54,999 bases of DNA from Gemmatimonadota bacterium (GTDB lineage Bacteria > Gemmatimonadota > Gemmatimonadetes > Longimicrobiales > Gaopeijiaceae), in the NCBI GenBank assembly GCA_041390125.1, contig JAWKQN010000024.1, positions 1 through 54,999 on the forward strand, given 5' to 3'. A program made the position numbers and the translations under genes. The notes under the pieces were generated by a model. That model had not been told where the DNA came from. It did no database searches and saw only the letters and a list, made by a program, of their open reading frames with translations. Below are positions 26,693 through 36,075 of the stretch, piece after piece. How positions within the stretch are numbered: the stretch's first letter is position 1; each line of letters opens with the position of its first letter.

Positions 26693-27001
26693 GCGGAGCC
26701 CTGTGTCGCGGGTGGATGCGGCGGAAGTGGCCGTCGGGTGCACTCCGGGTAACGTAGAGCCGGTGGAGCCGCCGCGCTCGATACCCACCACCTCACAGGA
26801 TTCGGGGGGGGGCCACGCGCCCACGCCGGAACCGATGATGCTGCGTGGTGTCGGACCTCCTGGGTGCGTCCAGCAACGCCCGTCCCCCCACCGACGCGCT
26901 CACCCGACGCGCCGCGCGCATCGAGCCTCCCCCGCCATGCCGCCTCCACAGGCCGCGTCCGCGAGGGCGGACGCGGATCCCTCGTCCCTTCCGCGACCGC
27001 C
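26693..27001. other. Divergent intergenic region of the efflux operon
   Basis: This 309-base stretch between the divergent amidohydrolase and tolC-like genes should hold both promoters. No confident promoter boxes were seen. A run of eight G (about 26805-26813) and a strong 10-bp hairpin at 26953-26976 are the visible structures. Confidence 0.5.
26953..26976. promoter_or_regulatory. Strong hairpin in the leader of the efflux operon
   Basis: A perfect 10-bp stem (26953-26962 with 26967-26976, CCGCGTCCGC and its complement) with a GAGG loop ends 25 bases before the tolC-like ATG. The only purine-rich, SD-like bases nearby are in the loop. It could act as a translational or transcriptional control element, or stabilise the messenger. 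Confidence 0.4.
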
Positions 27002-28660
27002 ATGCCACCCAGCCATCCCATCCGCCGCCGACGTGCTCCTGGCTTCCTGCTCCTCTGGGCGAGCGCGAGCGCCTGCGCCGTGCACGCTGCGAAGGCCCAA
27101 GCACAGACCACGCACCCGGATTCCACCGCCGCAGCGCGCGCGCTGTCCCTGGCCGAAGCGATCCGGCTCGCGGAAGGCAACGCCGAGCAGGTGGAGATCG
27201 CGGCCGCCTCCGTGCAGGCTGCGGAAGGCCAACAGCAGAGCGCCTTTGCCGCGCGGCTGCCCCAGCTCGGCGGCAACGCCTCCTACTCCAGGACGCTGGA
27301 CAGCCAGTTCCGTGGCGCGTTCGGTGGCGGTGGCAACGACACGCCGTCGTGTCCGCCGTACTCGCCGAACCCCGGGCTCGGGCTGGAGGCACGGGTGGAT
27401 TCGCTCGAACAGGCGTTCGTCTGCGGCCCGTCGAGTCCCTTCGGTGGGGCGGACTTCAACTCCGTCGGCTTCGGCAGCGAGAACACCTGGACGCTCGGGC
27501 TCCAACTCTCGTGGCAGGTCTACGGCGGTGGCCGCCTCGCCGCGCTGAGCTCGGCCGCGGACGCCGAAGTGCGCGCCGCCGATGCGGGGCTGACCGCAGC
27601 CCGTGCCGGATCCGTCCTCGAGGTGGTGCAGGCCTACTATGACGCGCAGCTCTCGACGCGTCTCGTGGAGATCGCGGGTGCCGTGCTCGAGCAGGCCGAG
27701 GCCACCCTGCAGCAGACCGAGGCGCGCGAGCGGGTGGGCACCGAAGCGGAGTTCCAGGTGTTGCGGGCCCGGGTGGCACGCGACAACCAGCGGCCCGTGC
27801 TGATCGAGCGGCGCACGGCGCGCGACGTCGCCTTCTTCCGGCTGAAGCAGCTCCTCGATCTTCCCCTGGAACGCGAGGTGGTGCTGACGGACCAGCTCGA
27901 GGACGTGGCGACCGCGCTCCCGACCGACAGCGTTCCCGCAGCACCGGCACTGGAGGACCGCACCGCCGTTCTTCAGGCCCGCTCCACAGTTGCCGCGCAG
28001 GAGGACCGGGTCGACGCCGCCTGGTCGCAGCACCTCCCGGGTCTCGCGCTGACGTCCTCGTATGGCCGCGTCGCCTACCCGACGGACCTGACGCCGCAAT
28101 GGAGTCAGTTCCGAACCAACTGGACCGTCGGGGTGGCGCTGCAGGTTCCGCTGTTCACGGGCGGGCGGATCGGCGCGGAAGAGACCGTGGCCCGCTCCGG
28201 GCTCCTCCAGGCGCAGGCTCGGCTGGAGCAGACGCGCGAAGCCGCGACGTTGGACACCTACCAGGCCTACGCATCCCTGCAGGCCGCACAAGCCAATTGG
28301 GAGGCCAGCTCCGGAAGCGTGTCGCAGGCCGAACGCGCCTACGAGATCGCGGAGATCCGTTTCGAGGAGGGTCTGTCCACGCAACTGGAGCTCAGCGACG
28401 TGCGCCTGCAGCTGGCCCAGGCGCGGGCCAACCGCGCCCAGGCTGCGCGCAACCTGCTGGTGGCGCGGACCCGCGTCCGCCTCCTGCCCGATCTACCCGT
28501 CGGCCCCGCTCTACAGGCGAGCCCGGACGGAGGCGCGCCCATCGGCGCCGGTGCGCCGCCCGGCATGCAGGCCGGCCCCGGCGCCCCCGGGGCAACGCCG
28601 GCGGGCGCGGGCGTACCCGGCACTCCGAACCCCACCGGCCCCAGCGGGAGCCCCCGATGA
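27002..28660 (+). CDS. tolC: TolC-family outer-membrane efflux protein
   Basis: This 552-aa protein has a signal peptide (about 1-35), then the duplicated helical-barrel architecture of TolC: the LSLAEAIRLAEGNAEQVEIA start, mid-protein coiled coils, and the second-half motif TNWTVGVALQVPLFTGGRI. Between the first helices and strand there is an inserted loop (about 110-160) with two cysteines (SCPPY and FVCGP), unusual for TolC. The last about 45 residues are a Pro/Gly/Ala tail without fold. It is the first gene of the efflux operon: its stop overlaps the MFP start (ATGA). No ribosome-binding site is visible before the ATG at 27002. Confidence 0.9.
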   Translation: MPPSHPIRRRRAPGFLLLWASASACAVHAAKAQAQTTHPDSTAAARALSLAEAIRLAEGNAEQVEIAAASVQAAEGQQQSAFAARLPQLGGNASYSRTLDSQFRGAFGGGGNDTPSCPPYSPNPGLGLEARVDSLEQAFVCGPSSPFGGADFNSVGFGSENTWTLGLQLSWQVYGGGRLAALSSAADAEVRAADAGLTAARAGSVLEVVQAYYDAQLSTRLVEIAGAVLEQAEATLQQTEARERVGTEAEFQVLRARVARDNQRPVLIERRTARDVAFFRLKQLLDLPLEREVVLTDQLEDVATALPTDSVPAAPALEDRTAVLQARSTVAAQEDRVDAAWSQHLPGLALTSSYGRVAYPTDLTPQWSQFRTNWTVGVALQVPLFTGGRIGAEETVARSGLLQAQARLEQTREAATLDTYQAYASLQAAQANWEASSGSVSQAERAYEIAEIRFEEGLSTQLELSDVRLQLAQARANRAQAARNLLVARTRVRLLPDLPVGPALQASPDGGAPIGAGAPPGMQAGPGAPGATPAGAGVPGTPNPTGPSGSPR

Positions 28661-29811
28661 TCGATCGTACGAGATCCTGGTTGCGCGCGCGTCCCCATGC
28701 CGCCGTGCGTCTCGCGCTCGCGGGGCTGATCGCCGCCGCCGGGTGCGGTGGCGGATCGGAGGCAGAGGGGACGGAGGCCGCGGCCTTGACGGTCAACGTC
28801 TCCGACCTGGCTGTCGTCGACTCTGCGACCATCGAGACCGGTCCGTTGGTGTCGGGCTCGCTCGAGGCGCGGGAGCAGGCCACGGTGCGCGCCGAGGTGG
28901 GCGGGACCGTCACCGACGTACGCGTGGAGGAGGGAGAAGAGGTGAGCCGGGGGGACGTGCTTCTCGCGCTCGACACGGAGGCGCCCGCGGGAACACTGGA
29001 GTCGGCGCGCGCCCAGGTGACGTCGCTCGAGGAACAGGTCGAGGTGGCTCGCCGCGACGTGGATCGCTATCAGCGCCTGGTGGACGTGGGGGCCGTATCC
29101 GAGCAGCAGCTCGAGACCGCGCGGAACCAGTTGGCCACGCTGCAGGCTCAGCTCGCCGATGCCCGTGCCCGCCGCACGGAGGCCGGGGAGCGCGTGGCGG
29201 ATACCCGGCCGGTGGCGCCCCTCGGTGGCGTCGTGAGCCAGCGCCCGGTCAACAGCGGTGACGTCGTCTCGGTCGGTGAGCCGCTGGTGACCATCGTCGA
29301 CCCCTCCAGCCTGAGACTGGTGGCGTCGGTTCCGGCGGAGGCGCTCTCGCAGCTCGAGGTCGGGGCACCGGTGGAGTTCGAGGTGTCCGGCTTTCCGGAT
29401 CAGTCCTTCAACGGGACCGTGACGCGCATCAATCCGGTGGCGGACCCGGCCACCCGCCAGGTCACGCTCTACGTCGACATTCCCAACGACGAGGGGCGTC
29501 TGGTGGCCGGCCTCTTCGCCGAGGGGCGGGTAGCCACCCAACGGCACCGGACGTTGGTGATCCCCGCCGGAGCCACCGACCTGACGGCCGAAGCCGCCGC
29601 CTCGGCCGCCGGATCCGTGCTCCGGGTACGGGAGGGTCGGGCGGAGCGCGTGCAGGTCACCTTCGGGCTGGTGGATCCCCGCACGGATCGCCTGGAGGTC
29701 CTGGAGGGCATCCAGGCCGGCGACACCGTGCTGGTAGGCCCTGCCCGGGAGATCACGCCCGACACGCCGGTGCAGATCGCGGCCGCGCCCGACACGACGG
29801 CGGGGGGCTGA
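28657..29811 (+). CDS. RND efflux periplasmic adaptor (MFP), lipoprotein
   Basis: This 384-aa adaptor of the HlyD/AcrA family has a lipobox (AAAGC, Cys30), a barrel-sandwich (lipoyl-like) half-domain (VRAEVGGTVTDVRVEEGEEV), a coiled-coil hairpin (residues about 105-175), the second lipoyl half (PLGGVVSQRPVNSGDVV) and beta-barrel plus membrane-proximal domains. It links the inner-membrane RND pump to TolC. The ATG overlaps the tolC stop by 4 bases and the RND gene starts 2 bases after its stop, so production is tightly coordinated. Confidence 0.93.
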   Translation: MIDRTRSWLRARPHAAVRLALAGLIAAAGCGGGSEAEGTEAAALTVNVSDLAVVDSATIETGPLVSGSLEAREQATVRAEVGGTVTDVRVEEGEEVSRGDVLLALDTEAPAGTLESARAQVTSLEEQVEVARRDVDRYQRLVDVGAVSEQQLETARNQLATLQAQLADARARRTEAGERVADTRPVAPLGGVVSQRPVNSGDVVSVGEPLVTIVDPSSLRLVASVPAEALSQLEVGAPVEFEVSGFPDQSFNGTVTRINPVADPATRQVTLYVDIPNDEGRLVAGLFAEGRVATQRHRTLVIPAGATDLTAEAAASAAGSVLRVREGRAERVQVTFGLVDPRTDRLEVLEGIQAGDTVLVGPAREITPDTPVQIAAAPDTTAGG

Positions 29812-29813
29812 GC

Positions 29814-32800
29814 GTGTTCATCTCCGACTTCGCCATCCGCAAGCCCATCGCCACCATCACGGTCATGATCGCCCTGGTGGTCTTCGGGCTCTACGCGCTC
29901 ATGGTGCTCGACGTGGACGAGTTCCCCGAGATCACCAATCCCATCGTGTTCGTAGCCGTGCCCTACCCGGGCGCCTCTCCCGAACAGGTGGAGCGGGACG
30001 TCGTCGATCCGATGGAGGAGTCCTTCAATGCCCTGAGCGGGATCGACCAGATCACGTCGACGTCGATGGACGGCTTCGCCCAGATCGTGGTGCAGTTCGT
30101 CTTCAGCAAGGACGTGGATCAGGCTTCCCAGGACGTGCGGGATGCGATCTCCAGCATCCAGGGCGACCTGCCGGCCGAGATGGAGGAGCCGGTCATCCAA
30201 CGGTTCGACCCGAACCAGCTGCCCATCGTCTCGCTGACGCTGTCCGCGCCGGACCGCAGTCCGGCCGAGCTCACCCGCATCGCCGACCCCACCGTGACGC
30301 GCGAGCTTCGGGGAATCGAGGGCGTGGCCCAGGTCACCGTGCAGGGTGAGGTGGAGCGCGAGCTGACGGTCCAGCTGCGGCCGGCGGAGCTGCAGGCAGC
30401 GGGGATCGGCGTCCAGCAGGTCGTGCAGGCGCTCCAGGCCCAGAACCTCTCCGCGCCGGTCGGCCGGGTGAACGCGGATCTGGAGGAGCGCACCATCCGA
30501 CTTCGGGGTCGGCTGGAGAGCCCGCAGGACTTCCTGCGCATCGCCGTAGGTCAACGCGACGGACAGTTGATCCGGCTGGGACAGGTCGCCGACGTGGAGG
30601 ACGGGACCGCGGAAGCGCGGTCCCTGGCGTTCTACAACGGCCGGCCGGCGGTGGGGCTGGACGTCACGAAGTCGCGCGAGTACAGCACGGCCAGCGTGGC
30701 AGACGCCGTCAAGGAGCGCGTGGACGCCCTACGCGAGCAGCTCCCGGACGACGTCCAGCTGGACGTCGTCCGCGATGCCGGTGACCGGGTGGAGAACTCG
30801 GTGCGCAACGTCCAGGAGACGCTCTTCGAGGGGGCGGTGCTCACCGTCCTCGTGATCTTCCTGTTCCTCAACTCCTGGCGCAGCACCGTCATCACCGGCC
30901 TGGCCCTGCCCGTGTCGGTGCTGGCCTCCTTCATCGCCGTGTGGGCCTTCGGGTTCACACTCAACACGATGTCCCTGCTGGGGCTGTCCCTGGCCATCGG
31001 GATCCTGATCGACGATGCCATCGTGGTGCGCGAGAACATCGTCCGGCACATCGAGATGGGGAAGGACCACTACACCGCCGCCCGGGAGGGGACCGACGAG
31101 ATCGGGCTGGCCGTGGCCGCCACGACCTTCTCCATCGTGGCCGTGTTCGTGCCCGTCGCGTTCATGGAAGGGGTCGCCGGCCAGTGGTTCAAGCCGCTGG
31201 CGCTCACGATCGCCTGCGCGGTGCTGGTGTCGCTGTTCGTCTCGTTCTCGCTGGACCCGATGCTGTCCGCCTACTGGCCGGATCCCCAACTCGAATCCGA
31301 CGAGCACCACCACCGCGTCACGCGCTGGCTGGCGCGCTTCAACGACTGGTTCGATCGTCAGGCCGAGCGCTACGAGGGCATCATCGCCTGGGCGCTCGAC
31401 CACCGCTGGACGGTGATCGGCATCGCAGTCCTCTCCTTCGCCGGTGCGATCGGATTGCAGATGGTTCTCGGCGGCGGCGGCTTCGTGCCGCAGAGCGACC
31501 GCTCGGAGTTGAACATCGCGGTGGAGGTACCGCCGGGCTCCAGCATCGAATACACGCGGATCAAGACGCTGGAGGTGTCCCGGATCGCCCGCAGCCATCC
31601 CCAGGTCGCATACACCTACACGACCGTGGGGAGCGCGACGGGCTCGGGCGCGGTGGACGAAGCGACCGTCTACGTGCGTCTCGTGCCGCGCGGAGACCGC
31701 GACGTGTCGCAGCAGGCGCTGGGCGAAGACGTCCGCACGGAGATCCGGCGCATCGCCGGAGCGAATGCCTACGTCTACTCGGGCGGCTTCGGCGGCAACG
31801 AGAAGCAGATCCAGATCCAGCTGCGTTCGGAGGAGGGTGCCGGCCTCGAGCGGGCGGCGGAGCAGGTGCGCGAGGCCGTGCGGGGAGTGCCGGACGCCGT
31901 GGACGTGGGTCTTTCCACACGAGGGCAGAAGCCGGAGCTGGACATCGAGATCGAGCGGGCGCTCGCGTCCACGCTGGGTCTGTCCCCGGGGCAGATCGCC
32001 CAGGCGCTCCGGCCCGCCTTCGCAGGCATCGATGCCGGTGACTGGGTCGATCCCACCGGGGAGACGCGCGAGGTCCGCGTCCGCCTGGATCCCTCCGCGC
32101 GCCGCAACGCGACGGACCTCGCACAGCTGCCGTTGGTGCTCCCCGAGGGAAGCACGGTGCCGCTCGGGCAGGTGGCCCGGATCGAGCAGAGCCTGGGGCC
32201 CGCGCAGGTCCAGCGGTTGAACCGGGACCGCGTCATCACGGTCGGCGCGAACGTCGACGGTCGCTCGCTCTCCGAGGTGTCCGCCGACATCGACGAGCGC
32301 CTGGATGCGCTCGAGCTTCCGCCGGGCGTCAGCGTCACGCAGGGCGGCGAGGTGGAGCAGCAGGGTGAGGTCTTCACGAGCATCTTCGCCGCGCTGGGGC
32401 TGGCGATCCTCCTGATGTACCTGATCCTGGTGGTGCAGTTCGGGTCCTTCCTCGATCCCCTGGCCATCCTGGTGTCGCTGCCGCTCTCGCTGATCGGGGT
32501 TGTGCTCGCACTCATCATCACCGGCGACACGCTCAACATCATGAGCATGATCGGCGTCATCCTGCTCATGGGGATCGTGGCCAAGAACGCCATCCTCCTC
32601 ATCGACTTCTGCAAGTGGGGTCGGGAACGGGGCCAGCCGCTCCGGGAGGCGATGATCGAAGCCGGCCGGGTCCGGCTCCGACCCATCATGATGACCACGG
32701 TCTCCCTGATCGCGGGGATGACGCCGGTCGCCCTGGGCTTCGGGGAGGGCGGGGACTTCCGGGCGCCGCTCGGGCGCGCCGTCATCGGCGGCGTGATCAC

Positions 32801-32960
32801 CTCCACGCTGCTCACCCTGCTGGTGATCCCCACCGTCTACGAGATCCTGGACGACGCGCGCTCCTGGGTGATGGCGCGCCTCCCCGTGGGGGGGGACACC
32901 CCGCCCGAGGAGCGCGAGCGGGAGCCCGAGCCCGAGCAGGAGCCGGCCCCGGTGGCGTGA
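29814..32960 (+). CDS. RND efflux transporter, HAE-1 (AcrB-like)
   Basis: This 1048-aa inner-membrane pump has the twelve-helix, two-large-loop layout of AcrB. The proton-relay aspartates are the pair in GILIDDAIVV (about residues 400-401, AcrB D407/D408) and the TM10 lysine is in VAKNAILLIDF (about 923, AcrB K940). It would export hydrophobic or amphipathic compounds through TolC using the proton gradient. Translation starts at a GTG 2 bases after the MFP stop. The C-terminal tail is a Glu/Pro-rich stretch of about 25 residues. Substrates are not predictable, and no local regulator (TetR or MarR) is encoded. Confidence 0.95.
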   Translation: MFISDFAIRKPIATITVMIALVVFGLYALMVLDVDEFPEITNPIVFVAVPYPGASPEQVERDVVDPMEESFNALSGIDQITSTSMDGFAQIVVQFVFSKDVDQASQDVRDAISSIQGDLPAEMEEPVIQRFDPNQLPIVSLTLSAPDRSPAELTRIADPTVTRELRGIEGVAQVTVQGEVERELTVQLRPAELQAAGIGVQQVVQALQAQNLSAPVGRVNADLEERTIRLRGRLESPQDFLRIAVGQRDGQLIRLGQVADVEDGTAEARSLAFYNGRPAVGLDVTKSREYSTASVADAVKERVDALREQLPDDVQLDVVRDAGDRVENSVRNVQETLFEGAVLTVLVIFLFLNSWRSTVITGLALPVSVLASFIAVWAFGFTLNTMSLLGLSLAIGILIDDAIVVRENIVRHIEMGKDHYTAAREGTDEIGLAVAATTFSIVAVFVPVAFMEGVAGQWFKPLALTIACAVLVSLFVSFSLDPMLSAYWPDPQLESDEHHHRVTRWLARFNDWFDRQAERYEGIIAWALDHRWTVIGIAVLSFAGAIGLQMVLGGGGFVPQSDRSELNIAVEVPPGSSIEYTRIKTLEVSRIARSHPQVAYTYTTVGSATGSGAVDEATVYVRLVPRGDRDVSQQALGEDVRTEIRRIAGANAYVYSGGFGGNEKQIQIQLRSEEGAGLERAAEQVREAVRGVPDAVDVGLSTRGQKPELDIEIERALASTLGLSPGQIAQALRPAFAGIDAGDWVDPTGETREVRVRLDPSARRNATDLAQLPLVLPEGSTVPLGQVARIEQSLGPAQVQRLNRDRVITVGANVDGRSLSEVSADIDERLDALELPPGVSVTQGGEVEQQGEVFTSIFAALGLAILLMYLILVVQFGSFLDPLAILVSLPLSLIGVVLALIITGDTLNIMSMIGVILLMGIVAKNAILLIDFCKWGRERGQPLREAMIEAGRVRLRPIMMTTVSLIAGMTPVALGFGEGGDFRAPLGRAVIGGVITSTLLTLLVIPTVYEILDDARSWVMARLPVGGDTPPEEREREPEPEQEPAPVA

Positions 32961-33075
32961 CCTCGCCGTCTGGCGCGGAGCCACGTGCGACGTCGAACCG
33001 GCGGCGGCAGAACCGCCTTGCCCGGCGCGGGAGCGCGAGCAGCCATACCGGTCAGCCCCTGGCCCGGAGAGAGGG

Positions 33076-33828
33076 ATGGAGCCCAAGGCCGCATCCGATG
33101 CGCCCGATGAACGGAGTGCCAGCCGCTGGACCTGGCTCCTGCCCCTGCTCGTGCTCGGTGGGCTCGCGGTGCTGTACGCCGTCTGGGGTCCCTTCCAGTC
33201 GTTCGTGGACGGGGCCTACGGCGCTCTCGCCAGCGGGGAGCGCGCGCGCATCGAGCGTTGGACCCAGGGCTTCGGCGCCTGGGGCGTGGCGGCGGTCGTC
33301 GCGCTCATGCTGTTCCAGACCCTGGTGCCGTTCCTCCCCTCCCTGGCTCCGATGGTGGTCGCGGTGCTGGTCTACGGGCCGGTCCAGGGAGGACTGCTGG
33401 CCTGGGGCGGGATGCTGCTGGCGGCTGCCTTCGGCTACGGCATCGGCAGGGGTGTGGGTCCCGCGACCGTGGATCGATTGCTGGGCAGCGCCGCCGAGCG
33501 GAAGGTCACGCGCTTCGTGCGCCGCTACGGGTGGTGGAGCGTGATCGCGGCCCGGATCTCTCCGGCCTTCTCCACCGACGCGGTCAGCATCGTCGCCGGT
33601 CTGGCCCGCATGCGTTTCCTGCGCTTCCTGCTGGCGACCGGCCTCGGCACGCTGCCTCTCGTGATCCTGGTGGCCTGGCTCGGCGCGGACGTGGATCGCC
33701 TGGGCACCGGTCTGATCGTCGTGTCCGCGCTCAGCCTCGCCGCGCTGGCGATCTGGGTCGTGTACGATCGTCGACGGCGTGCCCGCGGCGAGGAGGAGCC
33801 GCGCGCGGGCGCGTCGGCCGTCGGGTGA
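33076..33828 (+). CDS. VTT-domain (TVP38/TMEM64, DedA-like) membrane protein
   Basis: This 250-aa membrane protein has an N-terminal TM helix, then the VTT core: a re-entrant segment (FQTLVPFLPSLAPMV), the glycine-rich GMLLAAAFGYGIGRGVG and the conserved RISPAFSTDAVSIVAGLARMRFLRFL stretch, which is seen in two adjacent pieces. TVP38/TMEM64 proteins are related to lipid scramblases and to undecaprenyl-phosphate flippases. The substrate here is unknown. GGAGAGAGGG precedes the ATG at 33076. It follows the RND gene by 115 bases and may be co-transcribed. Confidence 0.88.
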   Translation: MEPKAASDAPDERSASRWTWLLPLLVLGGLAVLYAVWGPFQSFVDGAYGALASGERARIERWTQGFGAWGVAAVVALMLFQTLVPFLPSLAPMVVAVLVYGPVQGGLLAWGGMLLAAAFGYGIGRGVGPATVDRLLGSAAERKVTRFVRRYGWWSVIAARISPAFSTDAVSIVAGLARMRFLRFLLATGLGTLPLVILVAWLGADVDRLGTGLIVVSALSLAALAIWVVYDRRRRARGEEEPRAGASAVG

Positions 33829-33844
33829 GGGTCGCGGGCGACCC
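33829..33844. terminator. Small hairpin immediately after the VTT gene
   Basis: A 6-bp stem (33829-33834 with 33839-33844) with a 4-base loop starts at the base after the stop codon, in the short convergent gap before the prpD-like gene. There is no T tract. Confidence 0.35.
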
Positions 33845-33894
33845 GCTCGGCGAGACGTTGCTTCGGGCGAGCGTGTCCGGGCGCCGGCCCCGTC

Positions 33895-35196
33895 TCACCG
33901 GAGCGCGAACGACGGCCCGGTCCTCAGCGCGCGCGACGCCGTGCACAGCGTCTCCGCCGCCTCCTCGCTCCATCCGCCGTACCGGAAGAGGCCGCGGACC
34001 TTGTCGTCGAGCGCCGCGTCGTCCAGCGGAGCCTCCGGGTCGCCGCGGGCCGCGTCACAGCGCTCCACCCAGGTGCGGCCCGCGCCGTCCACGACCTCCA
34101 CGACGGCGCCCCAACGCGCAGGGTACGCGGCCTCCAGCCCGGGATCCTCGTCCACTCCCGCGACGGCCATGGCGGCCCGCACGGTGGGATCCTCCAGCGC
34201 GCTGCCCTCGAAGGAGGACAGCCCGGGACTGCCGCGCAACAGCGCGCTCGCCACGCAGAACTGCATGCTGAACTTGGCGGCGTACGTCGTGGTGGGAGCC
34301 GGCGCGTCGGTGACGTCCCGACCGGCTCCATAGGTGGAGATCCGCAGCGAGCGCAAGGAGCCGGACAGGGTGCCCGCTGCCTCGAGCCGCGGTCGTAGCA
34401 TCAGCGCCGCGTCGATCGCGGGGTGCGTGTGTCGGCAACACGGGTACGGCTTGAGCGAGGTCTCGGGTAGCTTCCAACCGGAAGCCGGGCGCAGGATCGC
34501 CTCGGGATCGGCGTCCGGGCAGAGCGCCCGGAAGAAGCCGCGCTCGCCTTCGAGGATGCAGTCGGGTCCCGTGAAGCCCTGATGGGCCAACCGCGCGGCT
34601 CGTGCACCCGCGCTCGCCGCGTGACCGGCGTGCAGGTGCTTGGACATGGTGGCGTCCTCGTTGAACTGCCACAGGCCGGCCGCCTGCGTGCCGGCGTTGC
34701 CGAAGGCCCAGACCCAGGCGTCTTCATCCAGGTCCAGCAACGTGGCCGCAGCCGCAGCGCTGCCGAACACGCCTGCCGTGGCCGTGTTGTGGAAGAGCCG
34801 GTAGTGCGCAGGCCCCAGCGCTTCACCCACGCGCAGCATGGCTTCGTATCCGGCCAGCACGGCGTGCAGGACGCGCGCGCCCGACACCTGCAGGGCATGT
34901 CCCAACACGAGAGCCGTGGGCACCACGACGCACCCCGGGTGCGTCACGGATCCCCTGTGCAGGTCGTCCGTCTCGGTGATGTGGGAGAGCGCGGCCGCGA
35001 CGAACAGCCGCTCGTCCAGTGCGTCCTCCCCCGCGGCATGGGCGCGCAGCGCCCGCCCGGGAGGCGTCGTGCCGCCCGCGGCCCAGCACCCGAGCCAATC
35101 ACGCACGTAGCGTTCGGCGCGGTCGAGATCGTCCGGGTGCGCCGTGCGTGTGCGGATCCCGCGGGCGAGGCGGCGGCTGAGCGAGGGTGCCGTCAT
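33895..35196 (-). CDS. MmgE/PrpD family protein
   Basis: This 433-aa protein has the MmgE/PrpD all-helical plus lid fold: N-terminal WLGCWAAGG, the segment GYEAMLRVGEALGPAHYRLFHNTATAGVFGSAAAAATLL, the KHLHAGHAASAGARAARLAHQGFTGP core (seen in two pieces) and PYPCCRHTHPAIDAAL. Family members are 2-methylcitrate dehydratase (PrpD), cis-aconitate decarboxylase (IRG1/CAD) and others. Here it is the last gene of the four-gene operon (acyl-CoA dehydrogenase, CitE-like, MaoC-like, this gene). Its ATG at 35196 overlaps the MaoC stop by 4 bases. Context suggests acting on a C5-C7 di- or tricarboxylate, possibly linked to itaconate, mesaconate or methylcitrate. This is inference. Confidence 0.88.
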   Translation of the reverse strand: MTAPSLSRRLARGIRTRTAHPDDLDRAERYVRDWLGCWAAGGTTPPGRALRAHAAGEDALDERLFVAAALSHITETDDLHRGSVTHPGCVVVPTALVLGHALQVSGARVLHAVLAGYEAMLRVGEALGPAHYRLFHNTATAGVFGSAAAAATLLDLDEDAWVWAFGNAGTQAAGLWQFNEDATMSKHLHAGHAASAGARAARLAHQGFTGPDCILEGERGFFRALCPDADPEAILRPASGWKLPETSLKPYPCCRHTHPAIDAALMLRPRLEAAGTLSGSLRSLRISTYGAGRDVTDAPAPTTTYAAKFSMQFCVASALLRGSPGLSSFEGSALEDPTVRAAMAVAGVDEDPGLEAAYPARWGAVVEVVDGAGRTWVERCDAARGDPEAPLDDAALDDKVRGLFRYGGWSEEAAETLCTASRALRTGPSFALR

Positions 35197-36065
35197 GAGG
35201 GCTGCTCGTCTCGCGTGTCGGAGGTGACGAGCGCCTGCGCCCGCATCGCGGGCCCGCGCGCCGTTGCGGCGACCAGGGTCCTTTCGTGCTGCGTGGAAGG
35301 CTCCGCGCCGATCACGACCTCCTCGCCGCAGAAGACCGGAGCCAGCCCGCGGTACGCGAAGCGGACCACACGCCCCGGGCGCGCCTCCCGGTCCGCTGCT
35401 CCCAGCAGCAGCAGCGCGAGCAGCGGTCCGTGCACCACGAGATCCGGGTAGCCCTCCACCGATGTGGTGTACGGGTGGTCGTAGTGGATCCGATGTCCGT
35501 TGTAGGTGAGCGCCGAGAACCGGAACAGCGTCACGGCGTCGGTGGGGAACCGTTGCAGCACGCGCAGATCCGACAGGTCGGCGTCCCCCGCGCCCGCGGC
35601 GGCCGGTCCCAGCGGTGCCGGTTGCCGGTACACGAGATCCTGCTCTTCGCGCACCGCCAGCGTGCCGTCGACCCGCACCTCGTGCGTCACGGTGACGAAC
35701 ACCAGCGGGCCGCTGCGTCCGTCCTTCTCCTCGATCGCGGTGATGGTGGAGTGCCGTGCGGCTTCGACGCCCAGCGGTATCGGGTGCAGGAACTCCAGAC
35801 GTCCACCCGCCCACATGCGACGGGGCAGAGGGACCGGGGGAAGGAACGCGCCCCTGCGCTCGTGCCCGTCGGCTCCGAGCTCCGACGTGCGGGTGGGGCT
35901 GTGGAAGTAGAGCCAGTGCCAGCCGGGACGCAGGAGGGTGCCGGTGGAGATCGCGGCCGGATCGAGGTCCAGGAGCGCGGCGAAGGCCTGCGCGGGAAAG
36001 GGGTGCAGGCGCTCGACCACCTGTCGCGTGCGGCCGACCCATGCCTGGAGGTCCGGAGCGGTCAT
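35193..36065 (-). CDS. MaoC-like (FAS1-type dehydratase) acyl-CoA hydratase
   Basis: This 290-aa two-part hotdog protein has a FAS1-type dehydratase N-terminal half (TGTLLRPGWHWLYFHS region) and a MaoC C-terminal half with the motif NGHRIHYDHPYTTSVEGYPDLVVHGPLL, split here as NGHRIHYDHPY and GYPDLVVHGP. Close relatives are itaconyl-CoA hydratase (Ich/RipB) and mesaconyl-C4-CoA hydratase (Meh), both in pathways ending with a CitE-type lyase, which is exactly the gene upstream. The product would be citramalyl-CoA or a beta-methylmalyl-CoA. The ATG at 36065 lies 10 bases after the lyase stop and its own stop overlaps the PrpD start. Confidence 0.85.
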   Translation of the reverse strand: MTAPDLQAWVGRTRQVVERLHPFPAQAFAALLDLDPAAISTGTLLRPGWHWLYFHSPTRTSELGADGHERRGAFLPPVPLPRRMWAGGRLEFLHPIPLGVEAARHSTITAIEEKDGRSGPLVFVTVTHEVRVDGTLAVREEQDLVYRQPAPLGPAAAGAGDADLSDLRVLQRFPTDAVTLFRFSALTYNGHRIHYDHPYTTSVEGYPDLVVHGPLLALLLLGAADREARPGRVVRFAYRGLAPVFCGEEVVIGAEPSTQHERTLVAATARGPAMRAQALVTSDTRDEQPS

Positions 36066-36075
36066 GGACGCCCTG

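Noticed and set aside
30729..33086. A 785-codon antisense frame opposite the RND pump
   Set aside because: Rich in His, Arg and Asp, without motifs; the pump on the other strand is unambiguous.
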